A stretch of 64,000 bases of DNA from Erythroxylum novogranatense (Eukaryota; Streptophyta; Magnoliopsida; Malpighiales; Erythroxylaceae): the NCBI GenBank assembly GCA_029891385.1, contig CM057226.1, forward strand, positions 89,846,977 to 89,910,976, in the 5' to 3' direction. The stretch's first letter is position 1. Every line of letters starts with the position of its first letter. A program made the position numbers and the translations under genes. The notes beneath the pieces were generated by a model. It ran no database searches and was not told where the DNA came from. It worked only from the letters and a program-made list of their open reading frames with translations. Shown piece after piece: positions 10,760-21,836 of the stretch.

Positions 10760-12799
10760 GTCTTATTTCTCAAAACTTTTTCCTTCGAATCTAGGATCTT
10801 CACTGGTTGCTCCCCATACGTCAAATCCTTCCTTAACTGAACCTCCAAAGATTGAACTATGTGTGTAGGATCAAACCGGTACTTCCTCAACGTCGATACA
10901 TGGAAGACATTATGAATCTTAGACAATTCAAGTGGCAAAGCTAACTTGTAGGATAAAGGCTCAATCTTCTCAATAATCTCATAAGGGCCTATGTATCTCG
11001 GACTAAGCTTGCTCTTTTTACCAAACCTTAAAACCCCTTTTCATAGAGAAGCTCTAAGAAACACTTTGTCTCCAATTTCAAATTCCATCTTTTTTTTATG
11101 TGCATCCGCATAACTCTTCATTCTGTTTTGAGCTACTTTAATTATCTGTTTCACCAATTTAATCTTATCAATTGTGACTTGCACCAACTTAGGCCTTAAA
11201 AGCCTCCTTTCAACTTTCTCATCCTAACAAATAGGAGTTTTGTACCTTCTACTATAGAAAGCTTCATAAGGTTCCATCTGAATTTTTGAATAATAGGAAT
11301 TATTGTAAGCAAACTCAATTAAAGGCAAATGATCATCCCATGAGCCCTTGAAATCCATTACACAAGCTCTCAACATTGCCTTCAATGTCCGTATTGTCCT
11401 CTCTGATTGTCCATCAGCCTGTGGATGGAAAGTTGTACTAAAGTGCAACTTAGTTCCCAAAGCCTCTTATAAGCTTTCCCAGAATCTGGAGGTGAACCTG
11501 AGATCTCTATCCGAGACTATAGAACTTGGAACCCCATGAAGCCTGACTATTTTATCTATGTACTTCTTGGCCAAAGAATTCAAGGAATCTGTCTACTTAA
11601 TTGGCAAGAAATGTGATGACTTGGTTAGCCTATCCACAATCACCCATATTGCGTCATGTTTCCTGTTGGTTCTGGGTAACCCCATTAAGAAATCCATCGT
11701 AATCTTTTCCCACTTCCATTTAGGAATAGACAAAGGCTTAAGCTTGCCTGAAGGTGTCTGGTGCTTAGCCTTGACTTGCTGACACACTAAGCATCTTTTA
11801 GTATACTCTGCAATATCCTTCTTCATTCACTTCCACCAAAAGTGTTCTTTTAAATCTCTATACATTCTTGTACTCCTCGAGTGCATTGCATATGCCTCAT
11901 CAAAAATCTCATCTTTCAGCTCTTTAATATCTGGAATACATAATCGGTTACCTACCACCATCAATCCATCTTCTCTTATCTCTATTTTAGAAGGTTTACC
12001 ATTTTTAATCTCCTCTCTGAGTCTACTCAAGTACTCATCCTGTGCCTGCAATTCCTTAATCTTTTCATTCAACACTGGTTTTACTCTAAAGTTAGCCAAT
12101 ATACACCCAAATTCGTCTTGCTTCAAGGTCACCCGAAGTTTGACAAATTCCTTCAACAAAGGAACATACACTATCTCCACATGTGCCATGGTCAATTTTC
12201 TACTCAATGCCTCTACTACTACATTAGCTTTCTTCGGGTGGTAGTCTATCATCAAATCATAATCTTTCAATAGTTCCAACCATCTTCTCTGTCTCAGATT
12301 CAACTCTTTCTAGCTCATCAAATACTTAAGACTCTTATGGTCTGTAAATACCTTAGTAGTAACTCCATACAAGTAATGTCTCTATATCTTCAATGCAAAA
12401 ATTATGGCAGCTAACTCCAAGTCATGCGTAGGATAATTCATCTCATAAGGCTTTAATTACCTAGAAGCATAAGCAATGACTCTATCTCCTTGCATCAATA
12501 CACAACCCAATCCCTTCCTTGAGGCATCACTATATATTGTATACCCATCGCTACCCGAAGTCAAAGTCAAAATTGGTGCAGTTATGGGACTATTCTTTAA
12601 TTCCTCAAAACTATTCTTACACTCCTCTATCTACATAAACTTTTGATTCTTCCTCGTCAATTTGGTAAGTGAAACTGCTATTATATAAAAGCCCTCCACA
12701 AACCTCCTGTAATACCCAACTAAACCCACTTCTACTACATTCTTAAATGCTTCCCATTTAACCACAACTTCTATTTTTCTTGGATCCACATAGACTCCT
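10760..12799 (-). pseudogene. Element B RT end, RNase H, integrase, start of chromodomain-like region
   Basis: Minus-strand domains in order: RT thumb and RNase H remnants (12304-12799, with stops and changed residues); RNase H end and linker ([16 protein letters not shown], 11827-12303); the integrase zinc region (AYAMHSRSTRMYRDLKEHF, then CLVCQQVKAKH); core blocks ITMDFLMGLPRTNRK (11593-11826) and FHPQADGQSERTIRT (11224-11460); and [17 protein letters not shown] (10738-10938). The last frame is cut by A at 10759. Many in-frame stops, for example 11827 upstream of the zinc region's C-C pair, show long decay. Confidence 0.85.
12795..12799 (+). repeat. Target site duplication of element C, left copy (CTCCT)
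   Basis: CTCCT directly precedes the LTR start TGTAAC; the partner CTCCT is at 37634-37638 right after the LTR end CTACA. Removing 12800-37638 restores the reading of B across the site, so this is a clean insertion. Confidence 0.95.
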
Positions 12800-13954
12800 T
12801 GTAACATCCCATCACCGATGGGAAGGTTATTTTGGTATATTGGGACGGATTAGGATTTTTATTGCATATTATTGATTGAGCATTCATTTGGCCTCTAATT
12901 TTAGAGGAATAAGTCATTCTGCACATGCGCATATATGTACATGCATTTCTGACATTTCCGGCATTTTACTGTGGATATGACGTGTTTTATGAAATCTGAG
13001 AAAATTGAGTTTGACTACTTGATTAGGAACTGTTTTAGAGTGATTGCCAGTTGATAGTGAATCTTAGGAAATTTTTCTAGAAATTCGGGAGAAAAAGTTC
13101 GGACCGGAAATGATTATGAAAAGAAAGAGGAACTTGATGAGTGTTTGAGAAAAGAGAGCAACCCCCCTTTTAAATGCCTTAGGTTTTGAATTTGGTGAAA
13201 AAGCATTTCTCCTCTATCCTACGGCATGATGGAGATGGTGATGTTTTGTGTGGATATGGGAGATAACCGTGGGTGTTTGGGCTTGGAGGAGATTTTCAGA
13301 TATTTGAAGATTTAAGGCTTGATTGGTCAGTAAATTGGCTTTAATGTTGTTTTATTGTTGTTGAAATGCATTTATTGTGGTTAACATGAAAGTTTGTGTA
13401 GTTGAGAGTGAGTTATTACTGGTTTTAGAGAGAGAGAAATGGTTAAAAGTTAGTCGGAGAAGACGGAGGGACCTTGTTGGCCCCTGAATTTTTTTATTTA
13501 TTTACTTAAGCATGTCTAAATTATTTTGAGGTATTGTTTAAATTATTATAGGGTTTTAGCTCTTAAGAAGATGAAAATTTAATGATGGATTATGTTTAAA
13601 TTGAGCGGAGTATGTTATTGATATTAAAGGAACAAGACATATATAAGGGCAATTTGGGTAGTTCACTTATTTGTGCCAAATTAAAGGTTAAGAGAGAGGG
13701 GCCTTGTAGTCTTTTTAATTCCATTAAATTAAGAAGGAAGGACTTGATTGTGTAGTAGCCGTATGATGAAGGAGAGACATGATTTTAATAAGGAAAAAGA
13801 AGAGTAGATCTATTGCAAGTGTAGAGGAGAATAAAACTACGTAGTTTTGGAGGGTGGGAGCTTAGGTTTTAAGTTAAAAAGCAACTTGTTAGGTCATTTG
13901 ATAGGGGGTCTCGAAATTTCCAAGGAGAAAGGAGAGAGGGAGTCTTTTTGAGAA

Positions 13955-13990
13955 AGAAGAAGAAGAAGAAGAAGAAGAAGAAGAAGAAGA
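13955..13990 (+). repeat. (AAG)n microsatellite in solo LTR F
   Basis: About twelve AAG units in a purine-rich stretch just upstream of the donor-like AAG|GTAAGG (near 14110). Purine-rich runs are common in plant 5' leaders. Confidence 0.9.
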
Positions 13991-15144
13991 GAGAAGAATA
14001 AAGGTTAGGAATTTGGTTCATCTTGTTTAGAAAGGAGAAGGAAAAGGGAAAGAAGAAGGATCAAACTTCTATTAGAAGCCAAAGGAGATTTTCGTGGGTT
14101 TCATCTCCAAGGTAAGGAATTGTGATTTCTTTTGAAATTATGGATAGGTTTTAGTGAAAATAGCTTAGGTAAGGCTTGGGTAAAGTTAGATAGGTTCTTC
14201 TATATGCTTTCCTCTCCTAGAAATGTTTAATTTGGGTTATCACATGTTAATTGAGTTATTATTGCTTAATGAAGTTTAAGAGAGGGAATTGAAGTGAAAG
14301 GAAAGGCCAAATGTTCAAGGCTCCTAGCTAAAGGAATTGAGGTGGGTGATAATTTAATAGTTGAGTTAATAAGCTACTTAAGTTCTTTGAAATAAATGTC
14401 ATATAATGCTTTCCTATGCTTTCCAAATTTTAAATGAATTGTTTTTATGATAGTTGAAACATATATGAAATGCTTTGAATGTAAAGACTTTGTGAAAATA
14501 TGTGTGAAATGTTTTGTAAGAGAAAAAGATCCGCATGGATGATTTCAACGATTATACAAAAGTGATTTTGCCATTTGAGGCTAATGATCATGAATTGTGT
14601 GCATTATGTGATATACATGTTTGTTTGGGTTTGTGGTGGTCCCTCACGTGTGATAGGTGAACCTGTCAAATTATAGCCTTCTCCCGGCTGCCCGCTAGTG
14701 GCCATGGAGCTCCTCACGAACTCCCTCATGTGTTCACGGCTACATGGCGCTTTAGTAAATGTGTAGTACGTCTGTTGGATCCACCAAACCATCTTATATG
14801 TGATCATGTGATATGCTTGTCTATGTTGTTTTTATATGTTATGTTGTTTTGTGAATGCTTTTGATAAATCGATTTACCACTTTATCTGTGCTTATGTGAT
14901 AGTTTGATGTGTGAATATTTTGATGTGATGAATTTGTGTGAAAAATTTTAAATAAAATAGTAAAGGTTTTCATCAATGTGATGTTGGCTTTGCAAATAAG
15001 GAGTTTTGATGAAGTGAAAGTGTTTTGATCAATGCAAATTGGCCTTGATAAGTTTGAAAGATTTTTATCAATCTAAAAGTTGCTTTCAGAATGAGAAATA
15101 AAGAACATTTTTGCTTACTTCTTAATTATTAAGTTGTTACCCAC

Positions 15145-15160
15145 TGAGCTGTTGAGCTCA
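15145..15160 (+). other. Conserved LTR hairpin, F copy
   Basis: TGAGCT-GTTG-AGCTCA, a 6-bp stem with 4-base loop, then a pyrimidine tract and CACAG|G. The C-G pair at stem position 5 replaces the T-A pair of family I. Confidence 0.7.
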
Positions 15161-16284
15161 CACCCCTTTCCCCCTCCACAGGTGACGAGCGGGAACCTAA
15201 GTTACAGTGTTGGGATTGAGGCATCACCCTGATGCTTTCGCTTAGAAGTTTTTTTTTTTGAAATAAAGCATTAGGTTGCTTTTGGAGAATTGTTTCACTT
15301 TGGACTTTAACTTTTGTTATTTTGGATTGTAATTGGGCTAGATTCCCTTTAAAGCTTTGTATTGACTCATCTCCATGTAAATATAAGATTTTTGAAGTTT
15401 AAAGTCTATCTTGTATATGTTTTCTAATAATGTATGGATTTTATGATTGAAATTGATAAAAGCAAGTATGAGATGGTATTTCTTAGGTTTTGAAATGTAT
15501 AAATACCTAAGAGTGTGTTACTGCCATTGGAATTTGGGAAAATTGGATTAGTTTGAGTTGTGGAAGATTGGACATTGAGTTTCTCTATGCAGGTAATGGA
15601 GTTTAGATGAGGAAATTGAAGTTTTGGCTAGTGGAATATTCTAAGTAGGTGCTGTCAAATTTTTACAAAATTTGATAGAAACTTCGCTTAGATTTTAGAC
15701 CCTCTTATTGTTTGAATTAAATGGAGGTGTCTTCTTGAAGATTATAGTATTTGTTGAGAGCTTTCCATCCGATATAGAATTTGTCACCATTGGACTTAAA
15801 ATGAAGAAGTTATGAGGTTGGGAGTACATTCGATTCATTATTCATAATGTGATTTTACTGTTTCATTAGTCCTAGTATGAGCAGTGGCTTTGAATGACTT
15901 TTTACCTTGTTTAATGATGAAAATAACTTTTGCATCCTCATGAGAGTTGTAGAGCATCTTGTTATCTTTCTAGTGAGGTATAATATGCAAGTATTGGAGT
16001 TAGGAGTAAAACGTTATGAGAATTGGAAGATAACAGTTATAGTTCTTTATCCTGGTTATATAGTTTGTATTTATGATAGCTTCGATGATTAATGATTGGA
16101 ATTCATGATTATGATAAACCAATTAAGTTGAAATTTGTGAAGTTGGTGAGTGAACTTGGAATTTGAAGTGTTATGAATTGTTTATGCTTTAGAATAAGTT
16201 AAATTTGGAAAGTATACAAGTGGTTATGAAGTTAGGTTGAAGGTGAGATGTTTGGAAGAGGTATTGGAGTTTTGAAAAATGACA

Positions 16285-16445
16285 TGTCCGTTAAACGGAA
16301 AGCCTCGGGTGCAAAAACAACCCTTAGCCTGCCCATGTCCGTTAGACGGACTTGCATGTCCGTTTAATGGACATTCTCGAAGCTTTTGGACCACTTTCAC
16401 CCGAATGTGTCCGTTAAACAGACATGGATGTCCGTTTAACGGACA
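16285..16445. repeat. Palindrome island in solo LTR F
   Basis: Five copies of a 15-17 bp near-palindrome related to TGTCCGTTTAACGGACA at 16285-16299, 16336-16350, 16357-16373, 16408-16424 and 16429-16445. Spacers differ in length and sequence, so only the palindrome is repeated. Confidence 0.9.
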
Positions 16446-17112
16446 GCTACGGAAAAGATTGTGAATTTGGACAAAGTTAGAGGCTGAATCTCGTTTTTTG
16501 GTATTCACGAGAGTTGTCTATATAGATGTCTTCTTTCTAATGGTCAAAGCAAGAACTCAATCCGACATCTAGATTAAAAGTTATGATAATCGCGCCAAAA
16601 GAGTTTCAATTTGATTTCGGAAGTGAACATAGTCTATTACTTTGAGGATAACTCCCTCATCCGACCTCCAATTGAGGTGATACTTAAACCATTAGATTTA
16701 TAAGACATATATCTTTCTCCCTACAAAAGTTTGTACCATTTGGAGTTAAATTGAAGAAGTTTGCATTAAAATAAGTGAGAGGTCGGTTTGGAGACCATAT
16801 TTGGAGCATGAGCTCTTTTAGGCTTTTTAAGCATAACCTGAGGTATATACCTCCGTTTGAGGTGATTCTTGTTTCAAATCGAACTAGAGACTTAAGAATA
16901 CATTTTGTATGAATAAAGCAACTCATGATTTTGGTGTTTAATTGGTGTGCGCTCGTCACGAATGTCGAGTTACAGCTAATGACCCTGTAAGGAAATAAGC
17001 ACAAGGCTTTAGGACTCCGAAAATTGGGCTCTAGAAACGGGTCCAATAGATATGGTATTTAAAGCAAGAGTAAGAGTGTTAAGTTATAAGTAGTTGGGGT
17101 CTGATCCCAACA

Positions 17113-17300
17113 GACCCCGCATGTCGCGACATCTGGGAGGGGCCTCGTCGCGACCAGTAAATGGGTACTTGCCGCGATGAGCGCATTCGTCGCGACGAGC
17201 GGTTAAGTCCTCGTCGAGACGAGCATAGTGAGACGTCGCGGCGAGCCCATCGATCCTCGCCGTGACGAGCGTATGGGACGTCGCAGCGACCGCGGCGAAC
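17113..17300. repeat. CG-rich palindrome island in element C 5' LTR
   Basis: About 190 bp dense in CGTCGCGACG-like palindromes (GTCGCGAC, TCGCGACGAG, CCTCGTCGCGAC, CTCGCCGTGACGAG). CpG is far denser than in the flanks. The 3' LTR copy is at 36481-36670 with more of the half-sites intact. F inserted exactly at its left border. The minus-strand frame 17084-17362 is a by-product of the repeated GAC/GAG units. Confidence 0.88.
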
Positions 17301-17888
17301 TCCATTTTTCTGAAGTGAGGTATTTTAGTTTTTGGGGCATAACTAATGGTGTAAACCTCCAATTGAGGTGATTCTTGATTCGTTATGAACTAGAGAAAGA
17401 GGTCTACAATTGAGGTAAAGAAAGAAAATTTGAAATCAAATGAGTGAGATCTCAATTATGGAAAGACAGTTGAGTAAGGTTTCCTACTTCAGCCTAAGGA
17501 TAGTTTCTTGAATTGGGGTATAATTGTGAGATTTCTGAATGTAAATTCAATGCTATTGGAGTCTTCAATAGGTGAATTTGATCTAGTTCAAAATGAAATT
17601 GATTTTTGAGGTTTTCTTGAGATGAGTTTAGTGTATATGATTTGGCCAAAGGAACTGAATAGTAGAAATGAAACTTGTGGAGTTCCAGGTCAGTATATTG
17701 AAATGAAATGAGTCATTACTGATCAATTGAGTGAAAAGTTAGATATTGACAAATGAAAGATGGTGAAATTGGGTTATAGCGTCGGAAAGTCAGGAGCATG
17801 CATCGCACATCTTTTAATAAAGACATGTGCATCATTGAATTGTTCTGATTTTTGCATCTAGTAATGGGAAATTATTTGTCTATTATAG

Positions 17889-17955
17889 AGGCACCGTTGG
17901 ATCGTCATTCCACGGATATTGCTGGGACTTTCAGGCAGTAGCTCGGAAGTTATAG
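17889..17955 (+). other. Conserved 67-nt cassette in element C 5' LTR, exon-like
   Basis: Bounded by TCTATTATAG (acceptor-like) and GTAAGTAACC (near-perfect donor). It aligns with the A and D cassettes, including GAGGCACCGTTGGATCGTC, CCACGGA and GTAGCTCGGAAGTTATAG. C's 3' LTR has lost it in a deletion. Confidence 0.55.
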
Positions 17956-18574
17956 GTAAGTAACCTAGTTGGTTCCTCAATTTTTAATTGTTAAAATGCT
18001 CTGTAAACTGTCTGCGAATGTGAATTGTATGATCATGTGAATGATTTGGATCGTTACGTTTGTTCTTGATAAATCGGATTTGACTGCTACGTGATTATGA
18101 AGAATAGTGATAAATAGGTTTTAATGGCAATGTGACTGTGAATTATTGGGCATTTTGCATTTCATACACAAATGCATGAACAGATAATGACAGTAGTGAC
18201 CTGAGTCGCCACCGATACTGAACCGAGCCTCGAGCTCGAAGGGAGTTAGTGCATACCCAGAGGGCTCTCCTACTCCCTAGACGCGTCTATTGAATACTGT
18301 CCACTGTTTAAGCGCTCGGTCACAACACTGAAATAAAATGGGAAAGAGTCACATATGCATTGCATACACATTGTGATGGATTGAATTCAGTGAATGGAAA
18401 ATAGGCAAGAGTGTATGCTATAACTGAGATAACTGATTTGTTAAATTTCTAAGTTCTGTGATTGTATGAGAAATTGTAAACTGCTATATGGTATTCTAAA
18501 TGCGTTATTGTGATATGTTGTACGCTATTTGCGTAATGCATGAATTGAGTGGACCATCGATGATGGTTTCTCAT

Positions 18575-18590
18575 TGAGTTTGCAAACTCA
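18575..18590 (+). other. Conserved LTR hairpin, element C 5' copy
   Basis: TGAGTT-TGCA-AACTCA followed by CCC and acceptor TTTTTCAG|G at 18614. The C 3' copy is at 37206-37221 with loop CGCA, so only the loop varies. Confidence 0.7.
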
Positions 18591-19008
18591 CCCAAAATTG
18601 CATCTATTTTTCAGGATCGATAGATTAGACTCCTAGCTCCAGAGATAGACTGTTCCCATCGTGTGAGCGCGTTGGCAAGAGAAGTTATGGCATACAGGTC
18701 GGACAGCTTGGATTGATTTTGGGGATGACCTAGTATAGACTTTTGTATCAGTTTTCTTTTTGGAGTAATGTATTTTATACAGTGGAAAACTGATGGACTT
18801 ATATATAATTTTGTTTGATGATATGAAATGAGAACGCATCTTGGTTTATAAAATATAGTGATTTTTATATTGCGGCTTTTATTATTGATGCCATAAGAGT
18901 ACTGTAGTGACTGATTGTTCATAGCTCTCCCTTATCGTGGGATATACGTCGGAATGACCCACGGGTGTCCTGATGCGTACCCTACGGTAAAGAAGCGCTA
19001 CATTTAAG

Positions 19009-19020
19009 TGGTATCAGAGC
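19009..19020 (+). other. Element C primer binding site (initiator Met tRNA)
   Basis: TGGTATCAGAGC, 6 bases after the LTR end at 19002. It is a full match to the usual plant tRNA-Met primer site. Confidence 0.93.
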
Positions 19021-19085
19021 ATGGTTTGGCATCTGTTGGGCATAATACAAAATTTAGGCTTGAAATTCTATGAGAAAAGCATAAA

Positions 19086-20521
19086 TTGATCAGAATTCTT
19101 GTTTGTTATAGGTCATCCATTTTTGGAGATCAAGTAGATCAACCAGCTGACCAAGGATTAGTCGGAGCTAGTAGGGAGTCCTCTATGCCCCGTTTTGAGG
19201 AGTTGCCTCCTAGAGTTCCCGTGAGACGGGAGAGGAGGTACGATAAACTGCGCAAGCAGGGAGCTGTTGATTTCTATGGCAGCACAGACCCCTCTGAGGT
19301 TGAGGGGTGATTGGAGAGGACTGAGAGAGTCTTCGATCAGATGGACTGCGACTCTGATGAGTGTTTTGATTATGCAGTCTCTCTCCCTGTGGTCCGGCAG
19401 TACTAGTGGTGGAAGGCTGTTAAAGGCAAGTACCACGGACCTCAGATTCGACTTGGGAGGACTTCTTAAGGGCTTTCCGGGATAACTATATGACCAAGGT
19501 TTATTTGGAGATGAAGATGCAGGAGTTTTTAGAATTGAGACAGGGTCGGATGTCAGTGGCCGAGTATGAGGTTAAGTTTAATGAGCTTATGGGGTATGCC
19601 ACTATTCTGATTTCTACTGAGGTTGATCAGTGCCAGAGGTTCGAGAATGGCCTCAACTTGGAGATTCGCACCAGATTGGCCAGATCAGACATGGGCACTT
19701 TTATTGAGTTGAGGGCTGCTGCAGTGCAATTGGAGCAGCTTATGAGACAGAGCGAGACTGAGATGGGTTTCAGAGGGAAGAGAGTGAGTGTGATCGGGGT
19801 AGTTTCTGGCGGGGGCTTGATGGCCTAAGCGGGACCTTGGTCATCTGGAGGAGTTAGACAGGCTGGTTTTGGGCAGAGGGAAAGATTTTTACAGACTGGA
19901 AGTGGTAGTGGCAGAGGTTCAGTGCAGCTTCCTCTAATGTGTGAACATTGCGAGAGGAGGTACAGTGGGGAGTGTCGGTGGCTGACTAGAGCCTGCCTCG
20001 GGTGCGGCTTGATGGAGCACCAAGTTAGGGATTGCCCCGCCACCTTGGGAGCTCAGTCTACTATGACTGGGCGATCTGGCAGCAACACCACAGTACAGCA
20101 GAGTTGTGGTGGTGGATCAGGACTGAGGGGCCGAGGTAGAGCTGAGGGGTCCGTTGTGAGCACAGAGGGACAGAGCAACAGAACGCAGTCCCAGGCTAGA
20201 GTCTATGCCATGACTCGGCAGGAAGCTCAGGATTCCCCAGATGTTGTTGCGGGTATGCTTCTGATTTCTGACTTTGAGGCATATGCATTGTTGGATCCTG
20301 GATCCACTCATTCATTTATTGCACCGCATTTGGCATGTAGACTGCATGGAGCTAGGGAGAGATTACAGTATAGGCTAAAGGTGAGTACACCTCTAGGTAG
20401 TACGACGGTGTTGGGAGAGGTCTGCAAAGGGTGCCCGATTCAGATTGATCAAGCAGTATTGAGTGCAGATCTTATTGTACTGCCTCTGCGAGAGATTGAT
20501 GTGATTTTGGGAATGGACTAA
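19086..20521 (+). pseudogene. Element C gag and protease
   Basis: Reading frames 19086-19310, 19490-19828 and 19922-20521 together cover gag and protease. The first contains SSIFGDQVDQPADQG and ends at a TGA (19308-19310) where related copies continue. The middle piece has MKMQEFLELRQGRMSVAEYEVKFNEL in short recognisable blocks, typical retrotransposon gag. The third has the zinc knuckle CLGCGLMEHQVRDC and protease motif LLDPGSTHSF, with the catalytic Asp kept, and ends at TAA (20519-20521). The first frame opens without ATG; a strong acceptor-like TTGTTATAG|GTCATC sits there instead. Confidence 0.87.
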
Positions 20522-20542
20522 CTTACTGCTCATAGGGCCGTC

Positions 20543-21836
20543 ATGGACTGTTATACCAAGGAGGTCATTTTGAAGTCTCCTGGTCAGCCTACAGCTGTTT
20601 TTCAAGGAGTTAGTCAGGCAGTGCCAGCCCGTATGATTTCTTTTCTGAGTGCCCTGAGGTTGATGCAGGGAGGATGTGAGGCCTATCTGGCCCACGTCAT
20701 TGATTCCAGAGTTGAGCAGAGGTTACAGGATATTCCCATGATCAGGAAATTTCCAGATGTGTTTTCCGATGAGTTACTGAGTTTACCGCTGGATCGGGAG
20801 ACGAAGTTCTCGATTGACCTCGTTCCAGGTACCGCTCCTATATCCATACCTCCATATAGGATAGCACCGGTGGAACTGAGGGAGCTTAAGGCTCAACTAC
20901 AGGAGCTTTTGGATAAAGTATTTATCAGACCCAGTGTTTCGCCGTGGGGAGCTCCAGTTCTGTTTGTGAAGAAGAAGGATGGGATTTTGAGACTGTGCAT
21001 TGACTATAGGCAATTGAATCGGGTAACAGTAAAGAATAAGTATCCACTGCCTAGAATCGATGATTTGTTTGATCAGTTGCAGGGGGCTCAGGTGTTCACT
21101 AAGTTAGATCTGAGATCGGGTTATTACCAGTTGAAGATAGCTGAGGCTGATGTGCCTAAGAGTGCTTTTAGGAGCAGTTTTTAGTGATGTCGTTTGTGTT
21201 GACAAATGCCCCGGCAGTTTTCATGGCCTTGATGAATAAGATTTTTCAGCTCTACCTGGATCAATTTGTGATAGTATTTATTAATGACATCTTGGTGTAT
21301 TCGAGGAGTAGACAGGAGCACGCTGAGCATCTGAGGATTGTTTTGCAGATCATGAGAGAGAAGCAGTTGTTTGCCAAATTCAGTAAATGTGAATTTTGGC
21401 TGGATGAGGTGGTATTTCTGGGGCACATTGTGACTGGTGAGGGTATTCAGGTGAATCCTCACAAGATAGAGGCAGTGTTACATTGGGAGGCTCCTAGGAA
21501 TGTGTATGAGGTTCGGAGTTTCCTAGGATTGGCCGGTTATTACTGGAGGTTTGTCGAGAGGTTCTCGCTGATCTCAGCCCCTTTGACAAAACTTCTGAGG
21601 AAGAATGTACGTTCAGATGGACTGAGGAGTGCCAGGAAAGCTTTGAGGAACTGAAACATCAGTTGACTACTGCACCGGTGTTAAGTATTCCATCTGAGAC
21701 GGGAAGCTATGAGGTATATAGCGATGCTTCGCATCAAGGACTGGGATATGTTTTTGCCCTGAAGATTTGGAGACATTATTTATATGGCGAGACATTCCAG
21801 ATTTATACTGATCATAAGAGTTTGAGGTATTTATTG
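20543..21836 (+). pseudogene. Element C reverse transcriptase and N-terminal RNase H
   Basis: Frame 20543-21184 covers the RT fingers ([44 protein letters not shown]). A short deletion after FRSS removes part of the palm. Frame 21184-21654 continues with [13 protein letters not shown], then [10 protein letters not shown], where Asn replaces the first Asp of the catalytic pair. RNase H (21663-21836) reads [14 protein letters not shown] and jumps to [12 protein letters not shown], so a block of about 40 residues seen in A and D is missing. D interrupts it at SLRYLL. Confidence 0.9.
21832..21836 (+). repeat. Target site duplication of element D, left copy (TATTG)
   Basis: TATTG precedes D's LTR start TGTAAC at 21837; TATTG also follows its LTR end CTACA at 33983-33987. 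Removing D restores the RNase H reading frame of C across the site. Confidence 0.95.

Larger units (their letters stand above)
13475..17112 (+). mobile_element. Solo LTR F (family II Tekay/Del LTR) in element C's 5' LTR
   Basis: The block starts TGTTGGCCCCTGAATTTT, like B and E LTRs, and ends GATCCCAACA. It is absent from C's 3' LTR, where GACGGAGG runs straight into GACCCCGC. The flanking 5-mers are GACCT (13470-13474) and GACCC (17113-17117), a target duplication with one mismatch. No internal region remains, so it is a solo LTR left by recombination between two LTRs. It carries an (AAG)n run, a family II hairpin (15145-15160) before acceptor CCCTCCACAG|G at 15181, and a five-copy palindrome island near its end. 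Confidence 0.92.
12800..19002 (+). repeat. Element C 5' LTR, interrupted by solo LTR F
   Basis: Starts TGTAACATCCCATC and ends AGCGCTACA, followed by the primer site. An inverted repeat, CCCATC-ACC-GATGGG, lies at the very start. The first donor-like site is damaged here (GGTCAGT at 13325/13326) but intact in the 3' copy (GGTAAGT at 36336/36337). After F come the CG-rich island (17113-17300), the 67-nt cassette (17889-17955), a 659-nt intron-like stretch (17956-18614) with the conserved hairpin at 18575-18590 and acceptor CTATTTTTCAG|G at 18614. Confidence 0.93.

Noticed and set aside
17084..17362. Minus-strand 92-residue frame over C's palindrome island, with an 89-residue copy at 36461-36730
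   Set aside because: Frame is kept open by GC-rich repeats (GAC/GAG units). It has no similarity to A's or F's islands at protein level.
12800..19002. C's 6.2-kb 5' LTR as a natural full-length LTR
   Set aside because: 3.6 kb of it is solo LTR F, shown by its own termini, target duplication and absence from the 3' LTR.
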